A stretch of 64,000 nucleotides of DNA from Burkholderiaceae bacterium 16 (GTDB lineage Bacteria; Pseudomonadota; Gammaproteobacteria; Burkholderiales; Burkholderiaceae). How positions within the stretch are numbered: the first letter of the stretch is position 1; every line of letters begins with the position of its first letter. The position numbers and the translations under genes are program-made. This document shows positions 25,524 to 34,219 of the stretch, piece by piece. The stretch spans positions 37,058 through 101,057 of the forward strand of contig JYOD01000016.1 of NCBI GenBank assembly GCA_000955785.1, written 5' to 3'. The notes beneath the pieces are model-generated. The model did not search any database. It saw nothing but the letters and a program-made list of their open reading frames with translations, and had not been told where the DNA came from.

Positions 25524-26073
25524 GGCGGAGTGTCTCCTTTGTGGTGCGCTGGGGCGGCGGCTACGTCGCTCGGACCCAGGCTGTCTCGCTTTTTCGTTTG
25601 TTGTTACCGGGGCGGGCACGCGGGCCGCCGCGCACTGGTCTGTGTCGCGGGCAGCACTGCATTTGCCCTGGTATGCCGCTGTCGGCCGGGTCTTCGCCAC
25701 TCCGTGCTGGCGGTGCCGGTCCGACATGGCGCAAGACTAAGGGAGGTGCGGGATTCGTTCATAACGGCGCAGACATGCCTGTTATTGGGATTTTGATATA
25801 TGGGAGGTGTCCCGCGAAAACCGGTGGTACGGGCGCAAGTCCGTGGATTGGGGCTGCTGGCGGGTGGGCGGGTGACGATGAATGCGGTGGGGGTGGGGAT
25901 GGTGCTCTATTAGTTAGGAGTGCACTGACGTGCGGTATTGGAATTGCTGGATTTTGGTTGCGGGGGGCGATTCTACCAGCGGGTGCAGGGGTTTCCGTTG
26001 GGGCGGTGTCGGCTTTTGAGTATAAAAGCCATACGGCATCCCCCTGCGGGGGCTGCCGGTCACTTCTTTTGCG
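25524..26073. other. Long intergenic region, no supportable gene
   Basis: About 550 bases upstream of the purine permease. The first 200 presumably hold its promoter. The rest is unusually G-rich on the plus strand and contains small hairpins such as GGCTTTT/AAAAGCC (around 26010-26029). Long frames cross it, but their products are low-complexity and have no family features. Confidence 0.45.
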
Positions 26074-26325
26074 TTGGCGCGTTGGCGAAAAGAGAGACGA
26101 CCCTGCCGGGGGCACGGGCTGTACAGTTCGATTCTCTCAGCATCCGCATTGGAAGCCTGGCACCAGACCGGCATCTGGTACTACAAGTTCGTCGAACTGG
26201 ACGCGTGCGTGAAGAAAGGCTACGGGACGATTCGCTTCGTAGCCGACACCGACTCGAACAAGGTGCCGACGCCCATAGATGCGTTCGCCGTGGCGCTCAA
26301 ACCATCACCGCGAAAGCGCGCCTGA
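26074..26325 (+). pseudogene. Fragment of unknown protein (C-terminal part)
   Basis: From about 26128 to the stop at 26325 the frame looks genuinely coding: ALEAWHQTGIWYYKFVELDA, then KKGYGTIRFVADTDSNKVP and a basic tail KPSPRKRA. The N-terminal 18 residues are Arg-rich noise, and there is no ribosome site. I do not recognise the family. The position just upstream of type VI secretion fragments suggests that it was part of the same decayed locus. Confidence 0.3.
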
Positions 26326-26507
26326 CGCCTGTCGGCCGCACGTGCCGGGGAACCGGGATCAATTTCTCGAACACGTCCAGATGGTCAGATCGACGTCGAA
26401 ACAACGCGTCTCGCGAGTGATTCGCCCGCCGACGAAGGCCATTGCCCTATCTCAAAAAAATAGGGAAGCAAGTCAGGTTCGGACTTGTCCGATAGACATC
26501 CCTTGAG

Positions 26508-26810
26508 TTGGTGAGCTACGACTGGACCGGGCTGGACGACAACGCAAAGCGCTTAGCGGCGATCCGCCACGTATGGATTGAGCAGCAGAGAGTTCTCCGG
26601 AAAGGAGGCATGCTGCGGGAGTTCGCCATTCACGTGGAGATTGATCCGGCAGGCTTCGCCGGCCCAGGCGACGTGGCGCTGTTTGGTGACGTCCTGAGCC
26701 ACTTCGTGGGTCGCTACGCCAGTTATCACTATTCGGTACGGCTCGTGCTTGTCGCGAACGGCAAGGAGAGGGGGTATCCCGCCACCGACTTCACCGTATC
26801 GGGGTTCTGA
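26508..26810 (+). pseudogene. tssF: C-terminal remnant of type VI secretion baseplate protein TssF
   Basis: The 100-residue frame (GTG at 26508) reads LREFAIHVEIDPAGFAGPGDVALFGDVLSHFVGRYASYHYSVRLVLVANG. This fits the C-terminal end of TssF (VasA/ImpG), where a REF..VE.D...F.G....LFG.VL..F...YAS pattern recurs. Full TssF is about 580-630 residues, so some 500 are missing. An in-frame TAG lies just upstream and there is no ribosome site. Its stop overlaps the start of tssJ (TGATG), the relic of an intact operon. Confidence 0.55.
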
Positions 26811-27352
26811 TGGAAGTGAAACACATACCGTTGCGATGGGGGCGGCGATCAGCGTCCTCCCTGGCGTTGACAGGGCTGGTCACTCTGCTGGCCGGCTACG
26901 GTGCCTGGCAGTCGGTCAAAGACACGACGGTGGAGGCGACGAGTGCGGTCTTCATCGCGAAGGTCAAGCAGATGGACCTCGTGATCGTGAGCCGCAGCGC
27001 GCTCAATCCGGATGAGCGCGGCGTATCGTTGCCGATTGTGCTGCGTATTTACCAGTTGAAGGACTCGAAAGCGTTTGAAACAGCCACCTACGCGCAACTG
27101 CTCGCAGGTGCCAGCGACCCGCTGAAGGCGGATATCCTCGGCCGCACGGAAGTGACGCTTGGCCCCGCCGCAACGGTCAGGCTGTCCGAGCCGATGGCTG
27201 ATGACGCGCAATACGTCGGCGTCGTGGCGTTTTTCCGTGAGCAGTCGAACGCCGAATGGCAACTGGTGATTCCGAAGGCGCGATGGAAGAAAGTCGATCC
27301 GGTGAAGCTCGGCGTCACAGACAACCGGCTCGAACTGGAGGCAACGCATTGA
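26810..27352 (+). CDS. tssJ: TssJ (VasD)-like type VI secretion protein lacking the lipobox cysteine
   Basis: This 180-residue protein matches TssJ: SLPIVLRIYQLKDSKAFETATYAQLLAG in the first half of the beta-sandwich, LKADILGRTEVTLGPAATVRLSEPM, then YVGVVAFFREQSNAEWQLVIPK near the C-terminus. TssJ is normally an outer-membrane lipoprotein that anchors TssM. The hydrophobic leader ends LLAGYG instead of LLAGCG, so Cys is replaced by Tyr at residue 30 and lipidation should fail. TssK, TssL and TssM do not follow. It is probably a relic that still has an open frame. Confidence 0.7.
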   Translation: MEVKHIPLRWGRRSASSLALTGLVTLLAGYGAWQSVKDTTVEATSAVFIAKVKQMDLVIVSRSALNPDERGVSLPIVLRIYQLKDSKAFETATYAQLLAGASDPLKADILGRTEVTLGPAATVRLSEPMADDAQYVGVVAFFREQSNAEWQLVIPKARWKKVDPVKLGVTDNRLELEATH

Positions 27353-27492
27353 ACGCCTCGAAGCTGATGCGAGGCCTCGTATGAATCACCGGTTCCGTTG
27401 TACGGCTTGCAGCGTCGGGGCGTGAGTGGCCGCGTCACCGCGGCCGGCGCTGGTTTCGTGGTTTTGTCTCTGGCGGCAGGCGCCTGCTCGTT

Positions 27493-28668
27493 TCAGCCCG
27501 CCTCGGCGTGCTGGCCAAATTCCTCCAGGAGTCGATGGCGATGCTCGTCCAGCCTGGGCGAGCGCCGGAAGCCGCTCGCGCCTGCCTGGCTGCCGATCTT
27601 GATCGGGTTGCCGGCCAGGGTGATCGGGCGGTCCTCGCCGATGCTGGCTTGCAGCAGCATGCCGCGCGCTTGCACGTGTGGGTCCTGCACGATGTCGGCC
27701 ACGCTTTGCAGCGGGCCGTGCGGCACGCCGGCGCCTTCCAGCGTGGCCGACCAGGTGGCGCTGTCCGCATCAGCCAGGCGCGCTTCCATGCAAGTCTTGA
27801 GTTCGGCGTGGTGCTGGTTGCGCGCCACCACGGTGGCAAAGCGCGGGTCGGCAGCCAGTTCCGGCAGGCCGAGCGCGGCGCAGAGTTTCTGGAACAGGGT
27901 GTCGTTGCCCGCCGCAATCACGATGAAGCCGTCAGCGGTCTTGAACATGTCGAACGGCGTGATGGAGGGATGGCGCGTGCCCAGCGGCGCGGGCACGGCG
28001 CCAGTGGCGGAGTGGCGCACGATGGCGTTTTCCAGCAGTGCGACCTGGCAGTCGAGCATGCCGATATCGACGCGTTCGCCAAGCCCGGTGCGGCTGCGCT
28101 TGAGCAGCGCGGACTGGATGCCGATGGCGGCGTACAGCCCGGCACCCAGGTCGCCGATGGATACGCCGACCCGCACCGGGTCGCCGCCGGTCTGGCCGGT
28201 CACGCTCATCAGGCCGCCCATCGCCTGCACCACCATGTCGTAGGCGGGGCGGTCGCGGTATGGGCCGGTCTGGCCGAAGCCCGAGATTGAGGCATAGACC
28301 AGGCGCGGGTTTGCCGCATGCAGGGCCTCCCAGGTAAAGCCGAGTTTTTCCATCACGCCGGCGCGGAAATTTTCCACCAGCACGTCGGCGCTGGCGATCA
28401 TGGCCGCCAGCACTTCGCGGTCGCGCGGGGCTTTCAGGTCGAGCGCGATGGATTCCTTGTTGCGGTTGACCGAGGCGAAGTAAGCCGACTCGCCATCCAC
28501 GAACGGGCCTACATGCCGGGAGTCGTCACCGCCTGCCGGGTTCTCGATCTTGATCACGCGCGCGCCGAGGTCGGCCAGCATCATGGTGCAGTAGGGACCG
28601 GCCAGCACGCGGGTCAGGTCCACCACGGTGAAGCCCGCGAGCGGGAGGTCTGCGGCATTGCGATTCAT
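27493..28668 (-). CDS. CaiB/BaiF family CoA-transferase
   Basis: This 391-residue class III CoA-transferase has the N-terminal [42 protein letters not shown] (CoA-binding), [32 protein letters not shown] and [18 protein letters not shown], where the catalytic Asp sits about residue 169. [24 protein letters not shown] follows near the C-terminus. It moves CoA between carboxylic acids. It is followed by a Bug receptor and an enoyl-CoA hydratase in the same orientation, so it probably activates an imported acid for beta-oxidation-like breakdown. AAGGAT precedes ATG 28668. Confidence 0.9.
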   Translation of the reverse strand: MNRNAADLPLAGFTVVDLTRVLAGPYCTMMLADLGARVIKIENPAGGDDSRHVGPFVDGESAYFASVNRNKESIALDLKAPRDREVLAAMIASADVLVENFRAGVMEKLGFTWEALHAANPRLVYASISGFGQTGPYRDRPAYDMVVQAMGGLMSVTGQTGGDPVRVGVSIGDLGAGLYAAIGIQSALLKRSRTGLGERVDIGMLDCQVALLENAIVRHSATGAVPAPLGTRHPSITPFDMFKTADGFIVIAAGNDTLFQKLCAALGLPELAADPRFATVVARNQHHAELKTCMEARLADADSATWSATLEGAGVPHGPLQSVADIVQDPHVQARGMLLQASIGEDRPITLAGNPIKIGSQAGASGFRRSPRLDEHRHRLLEEFGQHAEAG

Positions 28669-28731
28669 GGAAATCCTTTTTGGGCCGGGAGGCCGCGGGT
28701 TCATCGAACGAGTGGGGGGAGGGCGTGCGGC

Positions 28732-29703
28732 TCAGTCGATCCTGGCGCCGCTGCTCAGCGTCAGGTCTGCCACGATCTTGCCTTCGCGCTGCGCGAACTG
28801 GCGGAACTCCGCGGGCGATGCGGACGGCGAGACTTCCTCGCCGCGGCCGGCCAGCCTGGCCCGCAATTCCGGCTTGGCCAGTGCCTTGGCCGACGCGGCG
28901 AAGAGTTTTTCGATCACGGCGGGCGGTGTTTGCGCCGGGGCAAACAGGCCATACCAGTTGGTCACGTCGTAGCCCTTGATGCCGGCTTCGGCGATGGTCG
29001 GGTAGTTCGGCAGCACCGTCGAACGCCTGGCTGAAGTCACGGCGATGCCGATTACCTTGCCGGTGTCGATCATGGCCTGCACGGAGGCCGGCGTGGCGAA
29101 GGTGAGTTGCGCGTCGCCGCCGGCTACCGCCTGCGCGGAGGGCGCGCCGCCCTTGTACGGCACGTGGGTGAGTTGTACATCCGCCAGCCTGGTGAATTGC
29201 ACGCCGGCCAGATGCGTGATCACACCGTTGCCGGAAGAGGAGTAGTTGAGCGTGCCGGGATGCTGGCGGGCTTTCGCCACCAGGTCGGCAACGCTGCCGA
29301 TCCCGGATGCCTTATTGGCCGCGAGCAGCAGCGGCGAGACCGTCAGGCGCGTGATGGGCGCGAAATCCGTGGGCTCGTAGCGAATGTTCTTGTACAGCAC
29401 CTTGTCGCCGCCCATCAAGCTGGCGCCGGCGATGTACAACGTGTAGCCATCGGCGGGCGCTTTGGCCACGGTCTCGGCGGCAATGGTGGTGCCGGCGCCG
29501 GGCTTGTTGTCGACGATGACCGGCTGCCCCAGTTCCTTCGACAGTGCGTCTCCATACAGCCGCGCTACATTGTCGGCGCCGCCGCCGGCAGGGAAGCCGA
29601 TCACCAGGCGGATCGGCTTGGACGGGAAGGCGTCCGCCGCCAGCGCGGGGCCAGCCAGTGCGGATGCAAGCAGGAACAGCAGGGTTGGGTGTCGCTTGGT
29701 CAT
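28732..29703 (-). CDS. Bug family tripartite tricarboxylate receptor
   Basis: This 323-residue periplasmic binding protein has a signal peptide ending PALAADAF (residue 22-23), the SKPIRLVIGFPAGGGADNVARLYGDALSKELGQPVIVDNKPGAGTTIAAE signature in two contiguous parts, and VPYKGGAPSAQAVAGGDAQLTF in the hinge region. It would bind the carboxylate that the neighbouring CaiB transferase activates. No TctAB permease genes are in the window. Confidence 0.92.
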   Translation of the reverse strand: MTKRHPTLLFLLASALAGPALAADAFPSKPIRLVIGFPAGGGADNVARLYGDALSKELGQPVIVDNKPGAGTTIAAETVAKAPADGYTLYIAGASLMGGDKVLYKNIRYEPTDFAPITRLTVSPLLLAANKASGIGSVADLVAKARQHPGTLNYSSSGNGVITHLAGVQFTRLADVQLTHVPYKGGAPSAQAVAGGDAQLTFATPASVQAMIDTGKVIGIAVTSARRSTVLPNYPTIAEAGIKGYDVTNWYGLFAPAQTPPAVIEKLFAASAKALAKPELRARLAGRGEEVSPSASPAEFRQFAQREGKIVADLTLSSGARID

Positions 29704-29754
29704 CGTTGTCTCCTGATTCTGTGTTTTGTATTGATCGCGCCGGCCTCTGCGCGC

Positions 29755-30519
29755 CTACCTGCCGCTGAACACCGCGGCGCGCTTCTCGCGCCAGGCGGCT
29801 GCGCCCTCGCGCAAATCCGCCGACGCTTCGGCCCGCGCGATCTCGCGTTCCAGCGCGGCCGTGTCCAGCGCGCCGCGCGCGATCTGGTTCAGGGCCTGCT
29901 TCATCCCCAGCAGTGCGATGGGTGCCATGCCGGCGAGCGTGGCACTGAGCGTATCCACGCGCTGCGCCAGGGCGTCGGCCGCGACGATCTCGGTCAGGAA
30001 GCCCACCTTGAGCATTTCAGCCGCATCGAGCCGGTCGGCCGTCAGGAAGAGGCGCTTGGCGGTGTCCACGCCCAGCCGGCTGACATAGCGCTCCAGTCCG
30101 CCCCGGTAGAAATGCAGGCCGAGCCTGGCCGCCGGCATGAACATGTCGCAGTGGGGCACGCCCACGCGGAAGTCGCAGGCCAGGCAGAGATCCGTGGCGC
30201 CGCCATAGACGCCGCCGTTGACCGCCGCGATGGTGACCGGGCGAGCGGCTTCGATCAGGTCGATCATCTCGCCGAAGGCCGGCGCCCCCGCCTCGTCGGC
30301 ATTGGCCAGCGCGCCGATGTCGTAGCCGCTGCAGAAATACTTGCCGGTGCCGGTGAAGCGCAGTACCAAAACAGTCTCCATCGCATTGACGGAGTTGATA
30401 TGCTCGCGAAGTACCTGCAAATCACGCGGACTTAGCCGATTCGCTACTTCGGGACGTTCAAAGGTGATGGTTGCAACGCTTCCATCGATACTGAGCCGGG
30501 GTTCGCCGTGTTTGTGCAT
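29755..30519 (-). CDS. Enoyl-CoA hydratase/isomerase family protein
   Basis: This 254-residue crotonase-fold protein has ATITFERPEVANRLSPRDLQ, the first oxyanion-hole segment FCSGYDIGALAN (about residue 65) and the second NGGVYGGATDLCLACDFRVG (about 105-125), then FYRGGLERYVSRLG. The canonical acid/base glutamates are not evident, so hydratase activity is uncertain; isomerase, hydrolase or lyase chemistry is possible. First gene of a three-gene unit with the Bug receptor and CaiB transferase, divergent from its likely GntR regulator. ATG 30519 gives a normal length. Confidence 0.85.
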   Translation of the reverse strand: MHKHGEPRLSIDGSVATITFERPEVANRLSPRDLQVLREHINSVNAMETVLVLRFTGTGKYFCSGYDIGALANADEAGAPAFGEMIDLIEAARPVTIAAVNGGVYGGATDLCLACDFRVGVPHCDMFMPAARLGLHFYRGGLERYVSRLGVDTAKRLFLTADRLDAAEMLKVGFLTEIVAADALAQRVDTLSATLAGMAPIALLGMKQALNQIARGALDTAALEREIARAEASADLREGAAAWREKRAAVFSGR

Positions 30520-30531
30520 ATGAGTTTTGTA

Positions 30532-30561
30532 TTTAGATATATTGAAATTGATTTTAGATAT
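30532..30561. promoter_or_regulatory. Direct repeats in the hydratase/GntR divergent promoter
   Basis: TTTAGATAT occurs exactly twice (30532-30540 and 30553-30561), 21 bases apart start to start, on one face of the helix. They lie in the short AT-rich region between the divergent hydratase and GntR genes and are candidate GntR half-sites. Confidence 0.5.
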
Positions 30562-31276
30562 GCCCAAAGAACCATCAAATCGAGGTTTACCCGTGCAATC
30601 GCTCCAGGACCGGATCCGGGAGGCGATTGAGGAAGAGATTCACGCCGGCAAACTGAAGCCCGGATCGCAGCTGGACGAGCGTGCGCTGGCCGAGCAATTC
30701 GACAGTTCGCGCACGCCGGTGCGGGAGGCATTGCTGATGCTGGCGGCGCAAGGCCTGGTGACGATCGTGCCGCGCGCGGGGATCTTCGTGCACAAGCCGA
30801 CCGTGGCTGAACTGGTGGCGATGTTCGAGACGCTGGCCGAGATGGAGGGCGTGGCGGCGCGGCTGGCAACGCAGCGCATCACCGAGGCGGGCAGGGCGGC
30901 GCTGTCGTCGGCGTTCGAGCATGGCCGGGCCTTCGTGGAGGCGGCCGATACGCCGGGCTATGTGGATGCCAACCGTGATTTCCACGATGTGCTCTATCAG
31001 GCTACAGCCAACCCTTACCTGGCGGAGCAGATTCGCATGCTGCGGCGGCGGCTGGCGATCTACTGGCGCCATCGCGGACTCATCAACCCCGCTCGCGTGC
31101 CGAGTTCCTTCCAGGAGCATGGCGTGATCGTGGCGGCGGTGCTGGCGGGCGACGCGGACGCGGCGGCTGCCGCGATGCGCGCGCATCTTTCGGCGGGTGG
31201 CAAGGCCGTCGCCGATCTGGTGCTGCTGGCGCAGGACGCTTATGACGAGCCTGCCGCCGGCGCGGGAGGGCGCTGA
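30560..31276 (+). CDS. GntR family (FCD domain) transcriptional regulator
   Basis: This 238-residue regulator has the GntR winged helix (LQDRIREAIEEEIHAGKLKPGSQLDERALAEQFDSSRTPVREALLMLAAQGLV, residues about 15-67) and an all-helical FCD effector domain with metal-ligand type residues (DANRDFHDVLYQATANPYL; HRGLIN...EHGVIVAAV). The ATG at 30560 has no clear ribosome site; GTG 30593 with GAGG seven bases upstream is a serious alternative and would leave the repeats outside the gene. It probably represses the divergent hydratase/Bug/CaiB unit until an organic acid is bound. Confidence 0.9.
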   Translation: MPKEPSNRGLPVQSLQDRIREAIEEEIHAGKLKPGSQLDERALAEQFDSSRTPVREALLMLAAQGLVTIVPRAGIFVHKPTVAELVAMFETLAEMEGVAARLATQRITEAGRAALSSAFEHGRAFVEAADTPGYVDANRDFHDVLYQATANPYLAEQIRMLRRRLAIYWRHRGLINPARVPSSFQEHGVIVAAVLAGDADAAAAAMRAHLSAGGKAVADLVLLAQDAYDEPAAGAGGR

Positions 31277-31427
31277 GGCAACCGCGCCGCGCCGAACGCG
31301 CTGGCGCGGCAACTGGTAGCATCGCAGGCAGCTTGTCGGGCGCCCAAGGGTGCCCGACATCCCTGGATGAAGGGGGCTGCGCCGCTGCCTCCATTTTTCA
31401 ACGCTGTTTTCCTGAGTCTCCCGCCTC

Positions 31428-32048
31428 GTGTCCGCCGATACCTATTTCTACGAGCCTGCCAACGGGCATGGCCTGCCGCACGATCCCTTCAATGCCATCG
31501 TCGGGCCGCGACCGATCGGCTGGATCTCCTCGCGCGGTGCCGATGGCATTGTCAACCTGGCGCCCTATAGCTTTTTCAACGCCTTCAACTACACGCCGCC
31601 CATCGTGGGTTTTTCCAGCATTGGCTACAAGGACAGCGTGCGCAATATCGAGCAGACCGGCGAGTTTTGCTGGAACCTCGCCACGCGGCCGCTGGCGGAG
31701 GCCATGAACGCGAGTTGCGCCGCCGTGCCGCCGGAGGTCGACGAGTTCGTGCTGTCCGGCCTCACGCCCGTGGCATCGCGCGCGATTGCCGTGCCGCGCG
31801 TGGCGGAAAGCCCGGTCTCGTTCGAATGCAAGCTCACGCAACTGATCCAGCTCGAAGGCGTCAACGGCGAGAAGGTGCCGACCTGGCTGGTGCTGGGCGA
31901 GGTGGTGGGCGTGCATGTCGACAAGGCACTGCTAAAGGACGGCATTTATGACACCGCCGCTGCCCGGCCGATCCTGCGCGGTGGCGGCCCGGCCGATTAC
32001 TTCGAGATCGGGCCCGAGGCACTGTTCCACATGCGGCGCCCGCGCTGA
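31428..32048 (+). CDS. Flavin reductase-like (FMN-binding split barrel) protein
   Basis: This 206-residue protein matches the flavin-reductase-like domain family: FNAIVGPRPIGWISSRGADGIVNLAPYSFFNAFNYTPPIVGFSS (FMN-binding), DSVRNIEQTGEFCWNLATRPLAEAMN, and SFECKLTQLIQLEG then VLGEVVGVHVDKALL. These proteins bind FMN and either supply reduced flavin or act as small oxidoreductases. Its start is GTG, and no operon partner is obvious. A terminator follows at 32079. Confidence 0.88.
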   Translation: MSADTYFYEPANGHGLPHDPFNAIVGPRPIGWISSRGADGIVNLAPYSFFNAFNYTPPIVGFSSIGYKDSVRNIEQTGEFCWNLATRPLAEAMNASCAAVPPEVDEFVLSGLTPVASRAIAVPRVAESPVSFECKLTQLIQLEGVNGEKVPTWLVLGEVVGVHVDKALLKDGIYDTAAARPILRGGGPADYFEIGPEALFHMRRPR

Positions 32049-32078
32049 GCGCTGAAGGCGCTGCCGCCCGAGGTTCCT

Positions 32079-32101
32079 GCCGGCTGATCGCCGGCTTTTT
32101 T
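32079..32101 (+). terminator. Rho-independent terminator after the flavin reductase gene
   Basis: GCCGGC (32079-32084), loop TGATC, GCCGGC (32090-32095), followed by six T residues. Confidence 0.8.
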
Positions 32102-32119
32102 CCGCCTGTGAAATCCACC

Positions 32120-32162
32120 TTGACAGACAGACCTGTCTACACAAATAATGTAGACAGGTCTG
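32120..32162 (+). promoter_or_regulatory. Promoter with a perfect 13-base palindromic operator (TetR type)
   Basis: TTGACA at 32120-32125 is followed by CAGACCTGTCTAC (32128-32140), a 9-base spacer, then the exact reverse complement GTAGACAGGTCTG (32150-32162). Each arm is itself a small dyad (AGAC-N2-GTCT), resembling two adjacent NemR-like half-operators. Repressor binding here would cover the promoter of the DUF1348 gene. The TetR gene is 100 bases beyond that gene. Confidence 0.75.
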
Positions 32163-32298
32163 TATCATTTTGTCCGTTCCCGATGGGTCGCGCGAACCCG
32201 CCGGGCCGTGAAGGATGTGCTGCGGACCCGCTTTCCGATTCCTAAAATCCGTCGCTGCCATTCCGGCCGCCGGGTTCATTCACAGCCAGGAGCAACCG

Positions 32299-32778
32299 AT
32301 GTCGTCCAACCCCGAAGTCCGCCCCCCCTTGCCCCCGTTCACCCGTGAAACCGCCATCCAGAAAGTGCGCGGCGCCGAAGACGGCTGGAACAGCCGCGAC
32401 CCCGAGCGCGTGGCGCTCGCCTATACCGTCGACAGCGCCTGGCGCAACCGTGCCGAGTTCGTCAACGGCCGGGAGGCCATCGTCGCCATGCTCACGCGCA
32501 AATGGCAGAAGGAGCTGGACTATCGCCTGATCAAGGAGTTGTGGGCCTTCGACGGCAACCGCATCGCAGTGCGCTTTGCCTACGAATGGCACGATGATTC
32601 CGGCAACTGGTATCGCTCCTATGGCAACGAGAACTGGGAGTTCAACGAGGCCGGCCTGATGCAGCGGCGTTTTGCCTGCATCAACGACGCGCCAATCAAG
32701 GAGGCCGACCGCAAGTTCTTCTGGCCCCTGGGCCGGCGCCCCGACGATCACCCGAGCCTGAGCGATCTCGGCTTGTAA
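32299..32778 (+). CDS. DUF1348 nuclear-transport-factor-2-like protein
   Basis: This 159-residue protein reads as a DUF1348 member of the SnoaL/NTF2-like fold: [74 protein letters not shown] in three successive stretches, then [26 protein letters not shown]. The family is conserved and small, with no assigned reaction. GGAG precedes the ATG. It is followed by a TetR gene and preceded by a strong TetR-like palindrome, suggesting induction by an electrophile or other toxic compound. Confidence 0.9.
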   Translation: MSSNPEVRPPLPPFTRETAIQKVRGAEDGWNSRDPERVALAYTVDSAWRNRAEFVNGREAIVAMLTRKWQKELDYRLIKELWAFDGNRIAVRFAYEWHDDSGNWYRSYGNENWEFNEAGLMQRRFACINDAPIKEADRKFFWPLGRRPDDHPSLSDLGL

Positions 32779-32878
32779 GGCGCACGGCCTGCCGCGGCGG
32801 CGCTTGCCGTACGCGACAGGCCGAAGCTTGATCAGGGATAATCCGCCCAACTTTGCACATCCAAGGAAACTTTCAGCC

Positions 32879-33439
32879 ATGGCCACGCCTTCCGCCCGCG
32901 AGCGCATCCTGGATACCGCGGCCCGCCTGTTCTACCAGGATGGCCTGCGCGCTACCGGCATCGACAAGATCATTGCCGAATCCGGCGTGGCCAAGATGTC
33001 GCTGTACCGGCATTTCGCCTCGAAAAACGAACTAATCTCCGCCTTCCTGGACCGTCGCCACGACAACTGGATGGCATGGTTCGAGCAGGACGTGGAAGCG
33101 CGTTTCGCCGCCACGCCGGGGCTGGAAGTCATTGCCGATGCGCTGGCCGACTGGTTCACCGACGGCGAATTTCGCGGCTGCGCCTTTATCAATGCGGTGG
33201 CCGAAGCGGGAGCCTCCGGCGAGGGCACGCAGGTCGAGCAATCGGTGGCGCACAAGGCGGCGCTCGCCGCGTTTATCGGCACGCTGGTCAGGCGGCTCGG
33301 CCTGCCGGAGCCCGACGCGATTACCGAAGAGGCGATGCTTTGCGTGGAGGGCATGATCGTGCGCTACCAGATGACGGCCGATCCTGGCGTCGTCGATGCC
33401 GGGCGCCGCCTGCTGCGCCGCCTTCAGCAAGTGCACTGA
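32879..33439 (+). CDS. TetR family transcriptional regulator
   Basis: This 186-residue repressor has an N-terminal TetR HTH (ARERILDTAARLFYQDGLRATGIDKIIAESGVAKMSLYRHFASKNELISAFL, residues 5-57) and a helical ligand domain containing GCAFINAVAEAG, typical of the AcrR subset that senses small organic molecules. AAGGA lies upstream of ATG 32879. It probably autoregulates through the 13-base palindrome at 32128-32162, with the DUF1348 gene as its target. Confidence 0.92.
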   Translation: MATPSARERILDTAARLFYQDGLRATGIDKIIAESGVAKMSLYRHFASKNELISAFLDRRHDNWMAWFEQDVEARFAATPGLEVIADALADWFTDGEFRGCAFINAVAEAGASGEGTQVEQSVAHKAALAAFIGTLVRRLGLPEPDAITEEAMLCVEGMIVRYQMTADPGVVDAGRRLLRRLQQVH

Positions 33440-33475
33440 AAGTCAGCGCCGGCCTGTTGACGACCTGTTGCCGGA

Positions 33476-34117
33476 CTATTGCCGCAGTGAGGTGATCAGC
33501 CGGATGCCGAGCAGCGCCATCACGCCGCCGGCGGCGCGGTCGAGCCAGAGCTTGAAGCGCAGGTAGAAGGCGCGCGGCGCTGCCGACGACAACGCCACCG
33601 CCACGATGGCGTACCAGCCAGCCTCGATCGCAAAGACCATCACCGGCAGCGCGAGCAGCAGGGACGGCGGCACCTCGGCCGGCAGCAACGCGGCAAAGAC
33701 GCTTGCGTAGACCACTGCCGTCTTGGGGTTGCTCAGCTGCGTGGCGCATCCGCTCAGCAGAGCGCGGCCGCGTCCCGGCGCTTGTGCGCCGTTGGCTGCC
33801 TGCGAACCGGCAGCCATCGCAAGGGGCTCGCTGGCGCCGCGCCAGATGCGCACGCCCAGGTAGACAAGATAAAGGCCGCCGCCCACCTTCATCGCCATGT
33901 AGAGCCACGGCACCGCCGTCAGCAGGAGCTTGAGCCCGAGCAGCGCGGCCGCGGCAAACACCACGCCGCCCAGCCCCATGCCAAGCGCCATGTGGAGCGC
34001 ATCCGCGCGCGAGCGGGCAATGGCGGCGCGGGCCACCATGACGAAGCTTGGGCCGGGGCTGACAGCGCCGAGCGCCAGTGCGCCGCCAATGGCCAATGTC
34101 GAGGTGAAAGCGTCCAT
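33476..34117 (-). CDS. LysE/RhtB family exporter
   Basis: This 213-residue membrane protein of the LysE superfamily has GALALGAVSPGPSFVMVARAAIARSR at residues about 11-36 (family signature), GGGLYLVYLGVRIWRG, TQLSNPKTAVVYASVFAALLP (the conserved NPK motif) and a C-terminal FYLRFKLWLDRAAGGVMALLGIRL. It probably exports an amino acid. The start at 34117 gives normal family length. Its gene converges with the TetR gene. Confidence 0.9.
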   Translation of the reverse strand: MDAFTSTLAIGGALALGAVSPGPSFVMVARAAIARSRADALHMALGMGLGGVVFAAAALLGLKLLLTAVPWLYMAMKVGGGLYLVYLGVRIWRGASEPLAMAAGSQAANGAQAPGRGRALLSGCATQLSNPKTAVVYASVFAALLPAEVPPSLLLALPVMVFAIEAGWYAIVAVALSSAAPRAFYLRFKLWLDRAAGGVMALLGIRLITSLRQ

Positions 34118-34219
34118 GCGTCTGTCTTGTCGGGAGGGGAAGGGAGATGCGCCGCGGGCCGGCACGATGCCGATGCGCAATGTTAGCAACAAGACGCCCG
34201 CCCTCAGCGTTTCTCCCGT

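Noticed and set aside
23904-25796. A 630-codon plus-strand frame opposite the purine permease
   Set aside because: The product is Gln/His/Gly/Arg-rich with no domain, and it runs through the permease terminator and leader.
25541-26212. Open frame of 223 codons in the gap after the purine permease leader
   Set aside because: Low-complexity Gly/Arg-rich product, no ribosome site and no family. The region is treated as non-coding.
26440-26475. Hairpin CCCTA/TAGGG around a poly-A loop as a terminator
   Set aside because: The stem is only five bases with an A-rich loop and no T tract after it.
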